From assembly GCF_963678975.1 (NCBI RefSeq), contig NC_089281.1, positions 3,030,926-3,094,925 of the forward strand: a DNA stretch of 64,000 nucleotides, read 5' to 3'. How positions within the stretch are numbered: the stretch's first letter is position 1; each line of letters opens with the position of its first letter. Source of the stretch: Dysidea avara (taxonomy: Eukaryota; Porifera; Demospongiae; Dictyoceratida; Dysideidae). The position numbers and the translations under genes are program-made. Below, piece after piece: positions 14,101 to 25,669 of this stretch. The notes beneath the pieces are model-generated. The model made no database searches, was not told the DNA's origin, and was given only the letters and a program-made list of their open reading frames with translations.

Positions 14101-17100
14101 GGTTATCCATTGGTACCCATGGTGAGTGTGGACATGTCAGTTCACTATTGGGCGGAATATGTCCTTTCATTTTCATGTGTAAGGCGTTACAATTCCCCTG
14201 CCGTTAAAACTGTACACTTTAGCTAAACTTTGCACATCTCAGATTTTTTTTTTTTTAACTTTTCCTGGGTCTGACAAGGGTTATCCATTGGTACCCATGG
14301 TGAGTGTGGACATGTCAGTGCACTATTGGGCAGAATAGGCCCTTTCATTTTCATGTGTAAGGCGTCACAATTCCCCTGCCGTTAAAACTGTACATTTTAG
14401 CTAAACTTTGCATATCTCAGCTTTCTTTTTTTTTTTTTTTTTTAAACTTTTCCTGGGTCTGACAAGGGTTAACCATTGGTACCCATGGTGAGTGTGGACA
14501 TGTCAGTTCACTGTTGAGTAGAATTGGTCCATATTTACGGCTTATCATGTACTTTACTTTCCCTTACTCGGAGTATAATTTTTCTGTGTGAATAACAAAG
14601 AGCCAGCATTATCCATTGGTACCCATGGTGAGTGTGGACATGTCAGTTCACTATTGGGCAGAATAGGTCCTTTCATTTTCATGTGTAAGACGTCAAAATT
14701 CCCCTGCCGTTAAAACTGTACATTTTAGCTAAACTTTGCATATCTCAGCTTTCTTTCTTTTTTTTTTTTTAAACTTTTCCTGGGTCTGACAAGGGTTATC
14801 CATTGGTACCCATGGTGAGTGTGGACATGTCAGTTCACTATTGGGCAGAATAGGTCCTTTCATTTTCATGTGTAAGGCGTCAAAATTCCCCTGCCGTTAA
14901 AACTGTACATTTTAGCTAAACTTTGCATATCTCAGCTTTCTTTCTTTTTTTTTTTTTAAACTTTTCCTGGGTCTGACAAGGGTTATCCATTGGTACCCAT
15001 GGTGAGTGTGGACATGTCAGTTCACTATTGGGCGGAATATGTCCTTTCATTTTCATGTGTAAGGCGTTACAATTCCCCTGCCGTTAAAACTGTACACTTT
15101 AGCTAAACTTTGCACATCTCAGATTTTTTTTTTTTTTAACTTTTCCTGGGTCTGACAAGGGTTATCCATTGGTACCCATGGTGAGTGTGGACATGTCAGT
15201 GCACTATTGGGCAGAATAGGCCCTTTCATTTTCATGTGTAAGGCGTCACAATTCCCCTGCCGTTAAAACTGTACATTTTAGCTAAACTTTGCATATCTCA
15301 GCTTTCTTTCTTTTTAAAAAAAAAAACTTTTCCTGGGTCTGACAAGCATTATCCATTGGTACCCATGGTGAGTGTGGACATGTCAGTTCACTATTGGGCA
15401 GAATAGGTCCTTTCATTTTCATGTGTAAGGCGTCAAAATTCCCCTGCCGTTAAAACTGTACATTTTAGCTAAACTTTGCATATCTCAGCTTTCTTTTTTT
15501 TTTTTTTTAAACTTTTCCTGGGTCTGACAAGGGTTAACCATTGGTACCCATGGTGAGTGTGGACATGTCAGTTCACTGTTGAGTAGAATTGGTCCATATT
15601 TACGGCTTATCATGTACTTTACTTTCCCTTACTCAGGAGTATAATTTTTCTCTGTGAATAACAAAGAGCCAGCATTATCCATTGGTACCCATGGTGAGTG
15701 TGGACATGTCAGTTCACTATTGGGCAGAATAGGTCCTTTCATTTTCATGTGTAAGGCGTCAAAATTCCCCTGCCATTAAACTGTACATTTTAGCTAAACT
15801 TTGCATATCTCAGCTTTCTTTCTTTTTTTTTTTTAAACTTTTCCTGGGTCTGACAAGGGTTATCCATTGGTACCCATGGTGAGTGTGGACATGTCAGTTC
15901 ACTATTGGGCGGAATATGTCCTTTCATTTTCATGTGTAAGGCGTCACAATTCCCCTGCCGTTAAAACTGTACACTTTAGCTAAACTTTGCACATCTCAGA
16001 TTTTTTTTTTTTTTAACTTTTCCTGGGTCTGACAAGGGTTATCCATTGGTACCCATGGTGAGTGTGGACATGTCAGTGCACTATTGGGCAGAATAGGCCC
16101 TTTCATTTTCATGTGTAAGGCGTCACAATTCCCCTGCCGTTAAAACTGTACATTTTAGCTAAACTTTGCATATCTCAGCTTTCTTTCTTTCTAAAAAAAA
16201 AAAACTTTTCCTGGGTCTGACAAGCATTATCCATTGGTACCCATGGTGAGTGTGGACATGTCAGTTCACTATTGGGCAGAATAGGTCCTTTCATTTTCAT
16301 GTGTAAGGCGTCAAAATTCCCCTGCCGTTAAAACTGTACATTTTAGCTAAACTTTGCATATCTCAGCTTTCTTTTTTTTTTTTTTTAAAACTTTTCCTGG
16401 GTCTGACAAGGGTTAACCATTGGTACCCATGGTGAGTGTGGACATGTCAGTTCACTGTTGAGTAGAATTGGTCCATATTTACGGCTTATCATGTACTTTA
16501 CTTTCCCTTACTCAGGAGTATAATTTTTCTCTGTGAATAACAAAGAGCCAGCATTATCCATTGGTACCCATGGTGAGTGTGGACATGTCAGTTCACTATT
16601 GGGCAGAATAGGTCCTTTCATTTTCATGTGTAAGGCGTCAAAATTCCCCTGCCATTAAACTGTACATTTTAGCTAAACTTTGCATATCTCAGCTTTCTTT
16701 CTTTTTTTTTTTAAACTTTTCCTGGGTCTGACAAGGGTTATCCATTGGTACCCATGGTGAGTGTGGACATGTCAGTTCACTATTGGGCGGAATATGTCCT
16801 TTCATTTTCATGTGTAAGGCGTCACAATTCCCCTGCCGTTAAAACTGTACACTTTAGCTAAACTTTGCACATCTCAGCTTTTTTTTTTTTTTTTTTAACT
16901 TTTCCTGGGTCTGACAAGGGTTATCCATTGGTACCCATGGTGAGTGTGGACATGTCAGTGCACTATTGGGCAGAATAGGCCCTTTCATTTTCATGTGTAA
17001 GGCGTCACAATTCCCCTGCCGTTAAAACTGTACATTTTAGCTAAACTTTGCATATCTCAGCTTTCTTTCTTTTTTTTTTTTTAAACTTTTCCTGGGTCTG

Positions 17101-19533
17101 ACAAGGGTTATCCATTGGTACCCATGGTGAGTGTGGACATGTCAGTTCACTATTGGGCGGAATATGTCCTTTCATTTTCATGTGTAAGGCGTTACAATTC
17201 CCCTGCCGTTAAAACTGTACACTTTAGCTAAACTTTGCACATCTCAGATTTTTTTTTTTTTTTAACTTTTCCTGGGTCTGACAAGGGTTATCCATTGGTA
17301 CCCATGGTGAGTGTGGACATGTCAGTGCACTATTGGGCAGAATAGGCCCTTTCATTTTCATGTGTAAGGCGTCACAATTCCCCTGCCGTTAAAACTGTAC
17401 ATTTTAGCTAAACTTTGCATATCTCAGGTTTCTTTCTTTTTAAAAAAAAAAAACTTTTCCTGGGTCTGACAAGCATTATCCCATTGGTACCCATGGTGAG
17501 TGTGGACATGTCAGTTCACTATTGGGCAGAATAGGTCCTTTCATTTTCATGTGTAAGGCGTCAAAATTCCCCTGCCGTTAAAACTGTACATTTTAGCTAA
17601 ACTTTGCATATCTCAGCTTTCTTTTTTTTTTTTTTTAAACTTTTCCTGGGTCTGACAAGGGTTAACCATTGGTACCCATGGTGAGTGTGGACATGTCAGT
17701 TCACTGTTGAGTAGAATTGGTCCATATTTACGGCTTATCATGTACTTTACTTTCCCTTACTCAGGAGTATAATTTTTCTCTGTGAATAACAAAGAGCCAG
17801 CATTATCCATTGGTACCCATGGTGAGTGTGGACATGTCAGTTCACTATTGGGCAGAATAGGTCCTTTCATTTTCATGTGTAAGGCGTCAAAATTCCCCTG
17901 CCATTAAACTGTACATTTTAGCTAAACTTTGCATATCTCAGCTTTCTTTCTTTTTTTTTTTTAAACTTTTCCTGGGTCTGACAAGGGTTATCCATTGGTA
18001 CCCATGGTGAGTGTGGACATGTCAGTTCACTATTGGGCGGAATATGTCCTTTCATTTTCATGTGTAAGGCGTCACAATTCCCCTGCCGTTAAAACTGTAC
18101 ACTTTAGCTAAACTTTGCACATCTCAGGTTTTTTTTTTTTTTTTTTAACTTTTCCTGGGTCTGACAAGGGTTATCCATTGGTACCCATGGTGAGTGTGGA
18201 CATGTCAGTGCACTATTGGGCAGAATAGGCCCTTTCATTTTCATGTGTAAGGCGTCACAATTCCCCTGCCGTTAAAACTGTACATTTTAGCTAAACTTTG
18301 CATATCTCAGCTTTCTTTCTTTTTAAAAAAAAAAAACTTTTCCTGGGTCTGACAAGCGTTATCCATTGGTACCCATGGTGAGTGTGGACATGTCAGTTCA
18401 CTATTGGGCAGAATAGGTCCTTTCATTTTCATGTGTAAGGCGTCAAAATTCCCCTGCCGTTAAAAGTGTACATTTTAGCTAAACTTTGCATATCTCAGCT
18501 TTCTTTTTTTTTTTTTTTTAAACTTTTCCTGGGTCTGACAAGGGTTAACCATTGGTACCCATGGTGAGTGTAGACATGTCAGTTCACTGTTGAGTAGAAT
18601 TGGTCCATATTTATGGCTTATCATGTACTTTACTTTCCCTTACTCAGAGTATAATTTTTCTCTGTGAATAACAAAGAGCCAGCATTATCCATTGGTACCC
18701 ATGGTGAGTGTGGACATGTCAGTTCACTATTGGGCAGAATAGGTCCTTTCATTTTCATGTGTAAGGCGTCAAAATTCCCCTGCCGTTAAAACTGTACATT
18801 TTAGCTAAACTTTGCATATCTCAGCTTTCTTTCTTTTTTTTTTTTTTAAACTTTTCCTGGGTCTGACAAGGGTTATCCATTGGTACCCATGGTGAGTGTG
18901 GACATGTCAGTTCACTATTGGGCGGAATATGTCCTTTCATTTTCATGTGTAAGGCGTCACAATTCCCCTGCCGTTAAAACTGTACACTTTAGCTAAACTT
19001 TGCACATCTCAGCTTTTTTTTTTTTTTTTTTAACTTTTCCTGGGTCTGACAAGGGTTATCCATTGGTACCCATGGTGAGTGTGGACATGTCAGTGCACTA
19101 TTGGGCAGAATAGGCCCTTTCATTTTCATGTGTAAGGCGTCACAATTCCCCTGCCGTTAAAACTGTACATTTTAGCTAAACTTTGCATATCTCAGCTTTC
19201 TTTCTTTTTAAAAAAAAAAAACTTTTCCTGGGTCTGACAAGCGTTATCCATTGGTACCCATGGTGAGTGTGGACATGTCAGTTCACTATTGGGCAGAATA
19301 GGTCCTTTCATTTTCATGTGTAAGGCGTCAAAATTCCCCTGCCGTTAAAACTGTACATTTTAGCTAAACTTTGCATATCTCAGCTTTCTTTCTTTTTTTT
19401 TTTTTTTAAACTTTTCCTGGGTCTGACAAGGGTTAACCATTGGTACCCATGGTGAGTGTGGACATGTCAGTTCACTGTTGAGTAGAATTGGTCCATATTT
19501 ACGGCTTATCATGTACTTTACTTTCCCTTACTC
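11158..19533 (+). repeat. Right-hand satellite subarray with shorter higher-order repeats
   Basis: From 11158 the punctuating units read CCCATGGTGAGTGTGGACA instead of the CCCCATGGTGAGTTTGGACA form shared by the left units. Spacings between them fall to 694-1249 bp (696, 696, 1245, 694, 1065, 879, 1249, 883, 888). This half is therefore a separately homogenised domain and carries more private changes, such as TGTAGACATG at 18569 and TTTATGGC near 18610. Confidence 0.8.
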
Positions 19534-21054
19534 AATACCAGAAATTTAGTACATTTTTTGGTCGTGTGCATTAGTGTAGACAACCTGTGTAAAATATTCA
19601 TATAATACAATCACTTTTGAATGCGATGTTTTTAAAGCTATGCATATGTTGGAATAAATGTCTAATGATTGAAACCAACACATTCCAAATGGTTTGAAGC
19701 CATTTAGTCCCTAACCACAATATTATCTTGCACTAACCTCAAAACTTGCTTCCACTTAGTACACTTTCAAAGCCATACTGTGTATGTAGTGTGTGTCTGT
19801 GTCTGTGTGTGCATGGTTTAATCATGGCACATTTATACCTCATAAATTAGAGTGTTAACCACATCAAAGGGATAGTCGAAATAACTGTTTGTTTGCTTAA
19901 ACTTTCTCAGTTAAGGAACATGGTGTGAGATATAAACTGTTTGTTTCTTTGTTGTTTTTTTCAATTTCTGTTGTAATTTACAAGTACATGTTCCTTTATA
20001 GCCTGCAGCTCGTCTATACAAAACCATTCATCCGGAAGCCACAAGTCACTGACTAAACTGATGATTGTTTATAATGTGCATGCATGTGTGCGTGTTATTG
20101 CATTTTTAAATTAATTGAGTTAATTGACTATAATGTAGTCTGTATCACAGCGCGTATGCCATAAGTGTCTTGTCCTGTAGGAAGCTGGTCTATCACATCA
20201 TATTTCAGTCGTTTTGCTTTGTTATTATCGCTAGCATAACTAGTCGAGCAATTTTTGGTCCAAATTTACACCAGATTTAACCTTAGATGGGTAAATTCTC
20301 AAAAAATCTTCTGTGGGGGCATGCCCCCAGACCCCCTTAGACGAGAGCATGCTAAAGCATGCTCTAGGTTTTGCACTGTGTACGTGCATATATGCTCAAA
20401 ACTCCTTACTTTAAAACAGCACCCATCATAGTCTGCTGATTTTATTACAAGCATTCTCTAGTTCGATGTACGTGATTTTAATATACCCTGAAAAGTAGAC
20501 TATCTCATTTGGCGCCAGTTTCAGCTAGCTACTACTTTCGTAGTTTACTTGCTGGAGAAAACAGAACACCTATAATTAGTTGGATTGAGCTTTCTAAGTA
20601 AGGTCAGTGCTGGATTTGCCTATTAATGACGAATGACGTAGGCAATACGTCATAGACTGAAGCAGTTTCTAATTTGTTGGAGCACCGCTGGACATTTATG
20701 GACGGCCTGGAACCACAAGTAGATGGCTGTATTTAGCGAAGGTTATAGCCTACGCTTTAATAATAAGGTGAAAATGATTGGTTACATACAGATTCAACCG
20801 ACTTCGTAGGGTGAGTGAGTTTATTGTATGTTGAACCCATACATTTGGGCCTACCGAACCATAGTCTGTATTGCCACATGTAGACGGACTTCAATCCTAC
20901 CAAATGGGTCATTTAGCCTCTATTATACAAAATTTCATCACCTTCACTGCAGAGCGGAAATTGTACACCGCTATTTGAGATGTATTGCCAATCCAACACT
21001 GTATGTCAATTTAATTTTTAATCAGTAGGCCCATGACCTCAAATTTCTGGTATT
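19534..21054. mobile_element. Unclassified TIR element at the satellite edge
   Basis: AATACCAGAAATTT at 19534-19547 is matched exactly by its reverse complement at 21041-21054, enclosing 1.52 kb. The left end lies directly against the broken satellite unit and the right end against a GT microsatellite. No clear target-site duplication is visible. The interior is AT-rich with only a 66-codon open frame (20828-21028) that resembles nothing I know, so the element looks non-autonomous. The superfamily is not assigned. The 14-bp match over 1.5 kb is strong but could be partly fortuitous. Confidence 0.6.
20315..20365. repeat. Two adjacent perfect palindromes
   Basis: GGGGGCATGCCCCC (20315-20328) is a perfect 14-bp palindrome. 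It is followed by AGAGCATGCT-AA-AGCATGCTCT (20344-20365), a 10-bp stem with a 2-base loop. Similar GGGGGCATGCC words sit in DNA-transposon ends elsewhere in the window (about 51400). Probably a transposon-derived hairpin. Confidence 0.6.
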
Positions 21055-21057
21055 GGG

Positions 21058-21077
21058 GGTGTGTGTGTGTGTGTGTT
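21058..21077. repeat. (GT)n microsatellite
   Basis: An uninterrupted GT run directly follows the right terminal repeat of the preceding element. The next 370 bases (to 21450) show no gene or repeat that I recognise. Confidence 0.85.
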
Positions 21078-21450
21078 GTAATTTAATTTACCTTTAGTTA
21101 ATGTAAGTCTTGCCAGGGCTCCTGTACTGATCCATCAGCACATGGTACCCCTGTGTCTAGGCCCCTGTATGCTTGTAATGTATATTTTGTCTTAATCATT
21201 AAGACGTTTATTCTCTCTCATCGTCCTTAGCGTCCTGTCTGACGTTCAAGAAAAGCTAACAGTGATGGTTCACCAAAAGAAAGGAATTTCAACTTCACAC
21301 TACTCAATATACGTTGTATTACAAAAGTTAAAGCAAGCTCTTCTGAGTTAACACCAATCAACTGGAGGTGCGGATCCGGCAAATTTTTTTATGGGGAGTA
21401 TGCGTAGTTTCCAATCCCGGGGTGTGTAGTATCTATAATGTGATCGATGT

Positions 21451-23410
21451 TTTGTATTTTTTTTTTTTTTTTGTATTTTTTTTATTCCGGCCCTAATGGC
21501 ACTCCCATCCTTCCCGATCTCTAGCTAGAAGGTAAACCTAATTTAATTTATAAAAGACAAAAAGCAGCTAAACCTACAGAGCCTACACAGACCTACAAAA
21601 ACATCGCATGGACTGCCAGCATACACACAGCAAAACCCCCGGACAGGGGCTTTAAGAAGGAGGCGCTGCAGACTACTGACTAAACTGCAGGGAGTGGGAG
21701 CATGAAACAGAGTTCAACTCCCACAAAGGACTGCCAGGCAACAGGCTAAATAGATGTAAAAATGTCTGAGCATTGTGGCGCCACAGACAAACAGAGAGTT
21801 GCTCTAGCAGATGGCAGTACGCTAGGCCACGAGAAATGCCACTCCTGGTGGTTGTCCTCAAAGCAATATCCTGCAAGACAGGACGACTAGCAGCAGACCA
21901 CAAACCCAAGGACTCAATCACCAGGGGGACAAAGACACCTTCAGCAGCCTGTACAAGCTCATCATGGTGAGCATCCTTGTCTTCTCCCTTAGCAGCAGCC
22001 ACACCTGCTGAAACTGCAGACTGACCCAACAAAGATTCCTGTAATGGACAATGTACAGTAACATCAAAGTACACAGGCTTCCCATGCACAAAGTAAGGGT
22101 TAGAAAATCACCCGGGCGATCCAATCAGGAGCCAGCACACTGTTGCTCTTTACGGCAACCAGTGTTGTCCTGAAGTAAAGCATGATATATCACATCACAT
22201 AAAGCATCGTGCCTACGTATACGCATAGGTCCATGTCCACAGCCCAGCAGATGATCACCAAATTGATCAACAACACTACCATATGGGCAGCAAACTGGAG
22301 AAGTGGCAGAAAAGAGAGGGACACCAAACCAGTGTCGAAGAGAACATACAAACTCCTGTGAGGACATGGATAGGCCTAAAGAATCACAAGGAATGGCCCA
22401 AAGCCATGAACTGGTACAGGGGTCAGCAGAAATTGAACGAATTCTGGCTTGGTCCCAAATGGTAAGCGAATTAAGCAAAAGAGTCTGACGAGCAATATCA
22501 AGTTCATGTTGGAAAACACGCTGCCCACAAGCTGGATGGATAAGATCAGGAAGGGAATCACTGTTAATCAAGGGCAACAGAATTGAGGTAGCAACATCCT
22601 GATCCGGGATGGAAGGAAACACGTCAGGACCCCCACTAAAAGACTGGAGCAGACGATAACACAATTCTTGGGAGCTGAAACAAGAGCCTAAAAAGCTGCT
22701 GAAGAAGTACTGGTAGCTTCACGCAAACCCAATCCTCCCATAGAACATGGTAAAGTAGCCTGCAGCCAAGATAAGTCAGATATTGAAGATTTGCAAATAC
22801 GACCTAAAGCAGATCGAAGATTATAATCGAAACGTTCAAGTTGAGAAATAACACAATTTGGGGAAATAGTACGCAAGAGATGATTAAGTTTACAAACACC
22901 CAGACAACTTCGGAGAAGATGGAGTTCAACTTGAGGGTTCCCCAAACCCCCAAGACGGTCCTGAAGAGAAGCCACCTTATCGACAGCCTTGCCAACAAAT
23001 GACAAGAAATAATCAGAGGATCCCCACACAGGGGAACCAAGAAAGGCAGCTTCTTCCTCTTGCAACAACGAAATACAAGTGACAGACGATGGAAACTCCG
23101 GGAACGACTGATTACCAGAAGGCCACAAGATCTCACATTTAGATAAATTAGGGTAGAGACCAAAACTCGGACCATGCTGTACAAGCATTTGCAAAAAGGA
23201 GGCAAGGCTGGAGCGCGTACCACCAAGGTTCCATCATCCAAGTACCATAACTGAAAAGTCAGTCCAGCTGGGAAAGTAACACTGGATAAGAAATCAATAA
23301 GGACAAGGGAAAACAGGAATGGTCCAAGGGGATCACCATGCTGTACGCCAGTTGAGGATGCAATCCGGTGGAGGCCAAAACATAGTTCCCCGATACATTA
23401 GTAAGGCCAC
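21451..23410 (-). mobile_element. 5'-truncated non-LTR retrotransposon (LINE)
   Basis: Read on the minus strand, a reverse transcriptase body is followed by a zinc-knuckle and nuclease-like C-terminus, a 3' UTR and an A-rich tail (T runs at 21457-21472 and 21476-21483 on the plus strand). The 5' end fades near 23410, just before the GVQHGDPLG motif loses its upstream palm region, as expected for 5' truncation during target-primed insertion. A related 3' end recurs at 42137-42545. Confidence 0.82.
21673..23405 (-). pseudogene. LINE reverse transcriptase with C-terminal nuclease-like domain, decayed
   Basis: The product was a reverse transcriptase for target-primed retrotransposition. Reading 23405 downward, the palm motif GVQHGDPLGPFLFSLVL is at about 23347-23290 and the catalytic YLDD box at 23233-23244. 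A thumb-like region ends in MGGLGLREA (to 22688). Next comes a GDHLLGCGHGPMRIRRHD segment (22664-22125), matching the Cys/His-RHD stretch that precedes the endonuclease in some LINE C-termini. A GKPVYFDVTV segment (22089-21673) fits a PD-(D/E)XK-like fold. The parts lie in different frames: breaks fall near 23200, 22670 and 22100, so no functional protein is possible. The domain names rest on motif recognition. An R2-like restriction-type endonuclease is the best guess, and the exact clade is not determined. Residues upstream of the palm are missing. Confidence 0.8.
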
Positions 23411-23424
23411 TGCACCCAGCTAAA

Positions 23425-23770
23425 CAATTGTAATCGAAGTTAAAGCATCAACGTTTTTAAATCAATCTGATCGATTTTGTTACATCAATCTAAAAACATC
23501 GATGATTTTGCATCAATTTCCAAACATCGATGCAGAATCAAGGTGTTAAATTCTTGCAAATATTTAAACCGCAAATTTTAAAGTATCATTTAAGCGCCGT
23601 AAAAATAATTCAGGAGTACAAACATGTGTGAGGTGTACGCAACCATAAACTCAACCAAAGTGTGCGAAGATTTCACAAACAGGTACGAGAGCATTTTAAT
23701 GTCGTTATCAGGGTTGTTATGTATTGGCTGGCAGAATATTTCTAAATAAAGAGTGCCAAGTCCTCACCAT
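23425..23770. repeat. Dispersed ATCGAT-containing repeat, uninterrupted copy
   Basis: The sequence from TTGTAATCGAAG through several ATCGAT words, then TTGCAAATATTTAAA, GAGTTTATGG (opposite strand) and AGAATATTTCTAAATAAAG, is found again in inverted orientation. The inverted pieces are at 33588-33637 (one end) and 41001-41345 (the rest). In those pieces a 7.4 kb insertion separates the two parts, so this copy acts as the empty site. Superfamily unknown. Confidence 0.75.
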
Positions 23771-23811
23771 GCTAGTCAGTCCAGGTTGCTTAATATCTTT
23801 TGGGTAGTCCT

Positions 23812-23895
23812 GATATAATTGCTGCTCATTAAGTGAGGTGAAGAAGCTGAAAGCTCTGGTGTGCACATGGTAGTGAGTCTCGTGTGACCAGACAT
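23812..23895 (-). repeat. Short dispersed repeat, copy 1
   Basis: On the minus strand, a CACACGAGACT...ACCATGTGCA segment leads into TTTCA(C/G)CTTCTTCAC and AATGAGCAGCA. The same order occurs on the plus strand at 31968-32062. It looks like a fragment of a small non-autonomous element. It also generates a spurious 68-codon open frame here. Confidence 0.55.
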
Positions 23896-23929
23896 TGGGC
23901 AGGGGAAGAAAAAGGGTAATCATATTAAT

Positions 23930-24810
23930 TTAGTGGTTACGTTACAATTATGCAGTAATACAAGACTCCTTTTTGATAAAACTAATGACCAAATATTCCA
24001 CTTACCTGTGAATCATAACTGATTTAATCATTAGTAGACTTCAAAGCAGTTTGTTAGTGATTCATAAAGTACAAAAATGACAACTGTAAATGCACCATGC
24101 TTCTTTGATTAATGCACCTATCAGTCTCAAGCCCATCTCCAGGGTCTCCCATACACCAATTGAGGATTTAACATCCATGCTTTTCCCTATTTGTATGGCT
24201 GTAGTTCGTAAATCAATTGTTTCTGTGTTATGGTCGTTGATTTTGATATTGTATATAAATTAATATTTTATTGCACTAGTTTGTTAACTTCTTTTGTTAG
24301 AGAATAGTTATGAATTGCACATGTGGCTGTGACTACTTTTATTAGATAGAGTATCTCAATCTTCCCACTCAGGTATACAGAAGATCAATCTAGTGGGTAT
24401 GGCACAACACTTTGTTTTTCTACGGATCTAGATTCTGTGGCATGTTCTGATCATTTAAGGTAGTGTGGCAATTTTTAAAAGTGCAACTTTGCTGCTACCC
24501 AATACTACAGTCCATTAAATGCCTCAAATACTTTTGTGACATCTAAATACAGGAAAGTGTCAATACAGAAATGCCTTGGTATGGTTGTCTGGCATAAAGA
24601 TGACCATTTAATTGATGATAAAAGGAGTGGCAAAACACAGAAGGAAGACATACTCAGAACTACAAAAGGCACATCCACCAGTGAGTTTTTTGCAGTGATA
24701 TAAAATGGTGGTCATGTGCTACTTCAGTTGACCTCTAGTCTTGCGACTGTGGTCAGGCTGGCTGGCTGGCAGACATAATTTTGAGTTATGGTGATTTTCT
24801 TTTAAAATTC
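23930..24810. other. No gene recognised; one possible MITE terminus
   Basis: AT-rich sequence with no sustained open frame and no convincing splice-bounded exon. Near 24113 the words AATGCACCTATCA and CCCATC resemble the terminal repeat of the MITE at 50471-51816, suggesting a truncated relative. At 24345 a degenerate ATAGAGTATCTCAATC matches the flank of the recurring palindrome described for 42-63 kb. Confidence 0.4.
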
Positions 24811-24816
24811 AATATC

Positions 24817-25668
24817 GGTAGTGTCTAATCACTGGACTGGACTACTGGTACGGTTTTACACATTTTAAGGGTAGGGTACTGTGCATTTGGGTGACTTGTG
24901 ACAACATTTCATCCTTGAGTGGTGAATATGATACTACAGTATAAAGTACAGTGCAGCTGTAATAAGTCAAATGGGTTCAGTTAAATCTATTCTAATCACT
25001 GCTTGACAGTATCTACTGTTATAGATAGTTGTATCACAATGATCACGTGTGCCTAACAGTGAGAGAAACATTTTTGAGCATACACACATGTCAGTATATC
25101 TGCTATACAGTAACATATATGGTGTGTGTGTGAACACACAAACTAGGATCCCATTGTATGACTGATTATATTTTATTACTGGAATGAAATGTCTGTATTC
25201 TGTTAATTGTATTACAATGTCATTTATCTGTTAATAGGAGTAGAAAATTGCATGGTCATAGTACAGTGGCATACAATACGGCACACAGTGCGTACAAGTA
25301 TTAAAAATAGGTTAATTTAATGTGTCCCATTATGTAGTTACATATCACAGATTCTAGTGACTAGTCACCAATTCGCAATATATATATATATGTTATAGAA
25401 AGTTGTATCACAATAATCACGTGTGTATCTAAGAGTGAGAGAAACATTTTTGGGTATACCACTATACTTACATGTCAGTATCTGCTGTATGGTAGAGTAG
25501 AGTAGATGCCATAAAGCAATGAATAGAATACATTTAATTAAATCCATTTGACTTATCACAGACTTTTTAGTATCATATTTATCACTCAGTGCTGAAAATG
25601 TGTAAAACCAAAAAAATGTCAGTCCAGTAGTCCATTCCAGAATTCCAGTCCAGTGATTAGACACTACC
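24817..25668. mobile_element. Foldback-like element with mixed inverted and direct repeats
   Basis: A 24-bp exact terminal match begins GGTAGTGTCTAATCACTGG at 24817 and has its reverse complement ending at 25668. The similarity continues inward for about 200 bp (AATATGATACTA, ATAAGTCAAATGG, TTAAAT). Internal to that, a 100-bp block (GTTGTATCACAATRATCACG ... GTGAGAGAAACATTTTT) is present at about 25023 and about 25396 in the same orientation, so the arms are inverted but the core is a direct repeat. No coding sequence. A short TA run lies at 25379-25391. Superfamily not assigned. Confidence 0.72.
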
Positions 25669-25669
25669 A

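Larger units (their letters stand above)
1..19533 (+). repeat. Higher-order tandem satellite array
   Basis: The whole stretch is tandem copies, all in one orientation, of a 175-190 bp monomer. Each monomer holds the core ATTGGTACCCATGGTGAG, a TTTTCATGTGTAAGGCGT block, TTTAGCTAAACTTTGCA, and a homopolymer tract followed by CTTTTCCTGGGTCTGACAAG. Monomers fall into subtypes by linked variants (TTCACTATTGGGCAG, TTCACTATTGGGCGG, TGCACTATTGGGCAG, TTCACTATAAGGCAG) and recur in a fixed order. A distinct unit of about 141 bp, carrying CACTGTTGAGTAGAATTGG and CAAAGAGCCAGCATT, punctuates the array at 1, 2350, 4149, 5760, 8111, 9910, 11158, 11854, 12550, 13795, 14489, 15554, 16433, 17682, 18565 and 19453. 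This gives higher-order periods of about 0.7-2.35 kb. The array runs off the left edge and ends inside the last punctuating unit. A nucleosome-sized monomer with higher-order structure is typical of centromeric or pericentromeric satellites, but that role is only inference here. No coding capacity is believable. Confidence 0.97.

Noticed and set aside
1..19533. CRISPR-like or rDNA-spacer array
   Set aside because: There are no constant-length repeats separated by unique spacers, and no rRNA gene or Pol I-like unit flanks the array. Monomers are contiguous and far too long for CRISPR.
20828..21028. 66-codon open frame as a transposase remnant
   Set aside because: No DDE, HTH or zinc motif, and too short to judge. 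Most likely chance.
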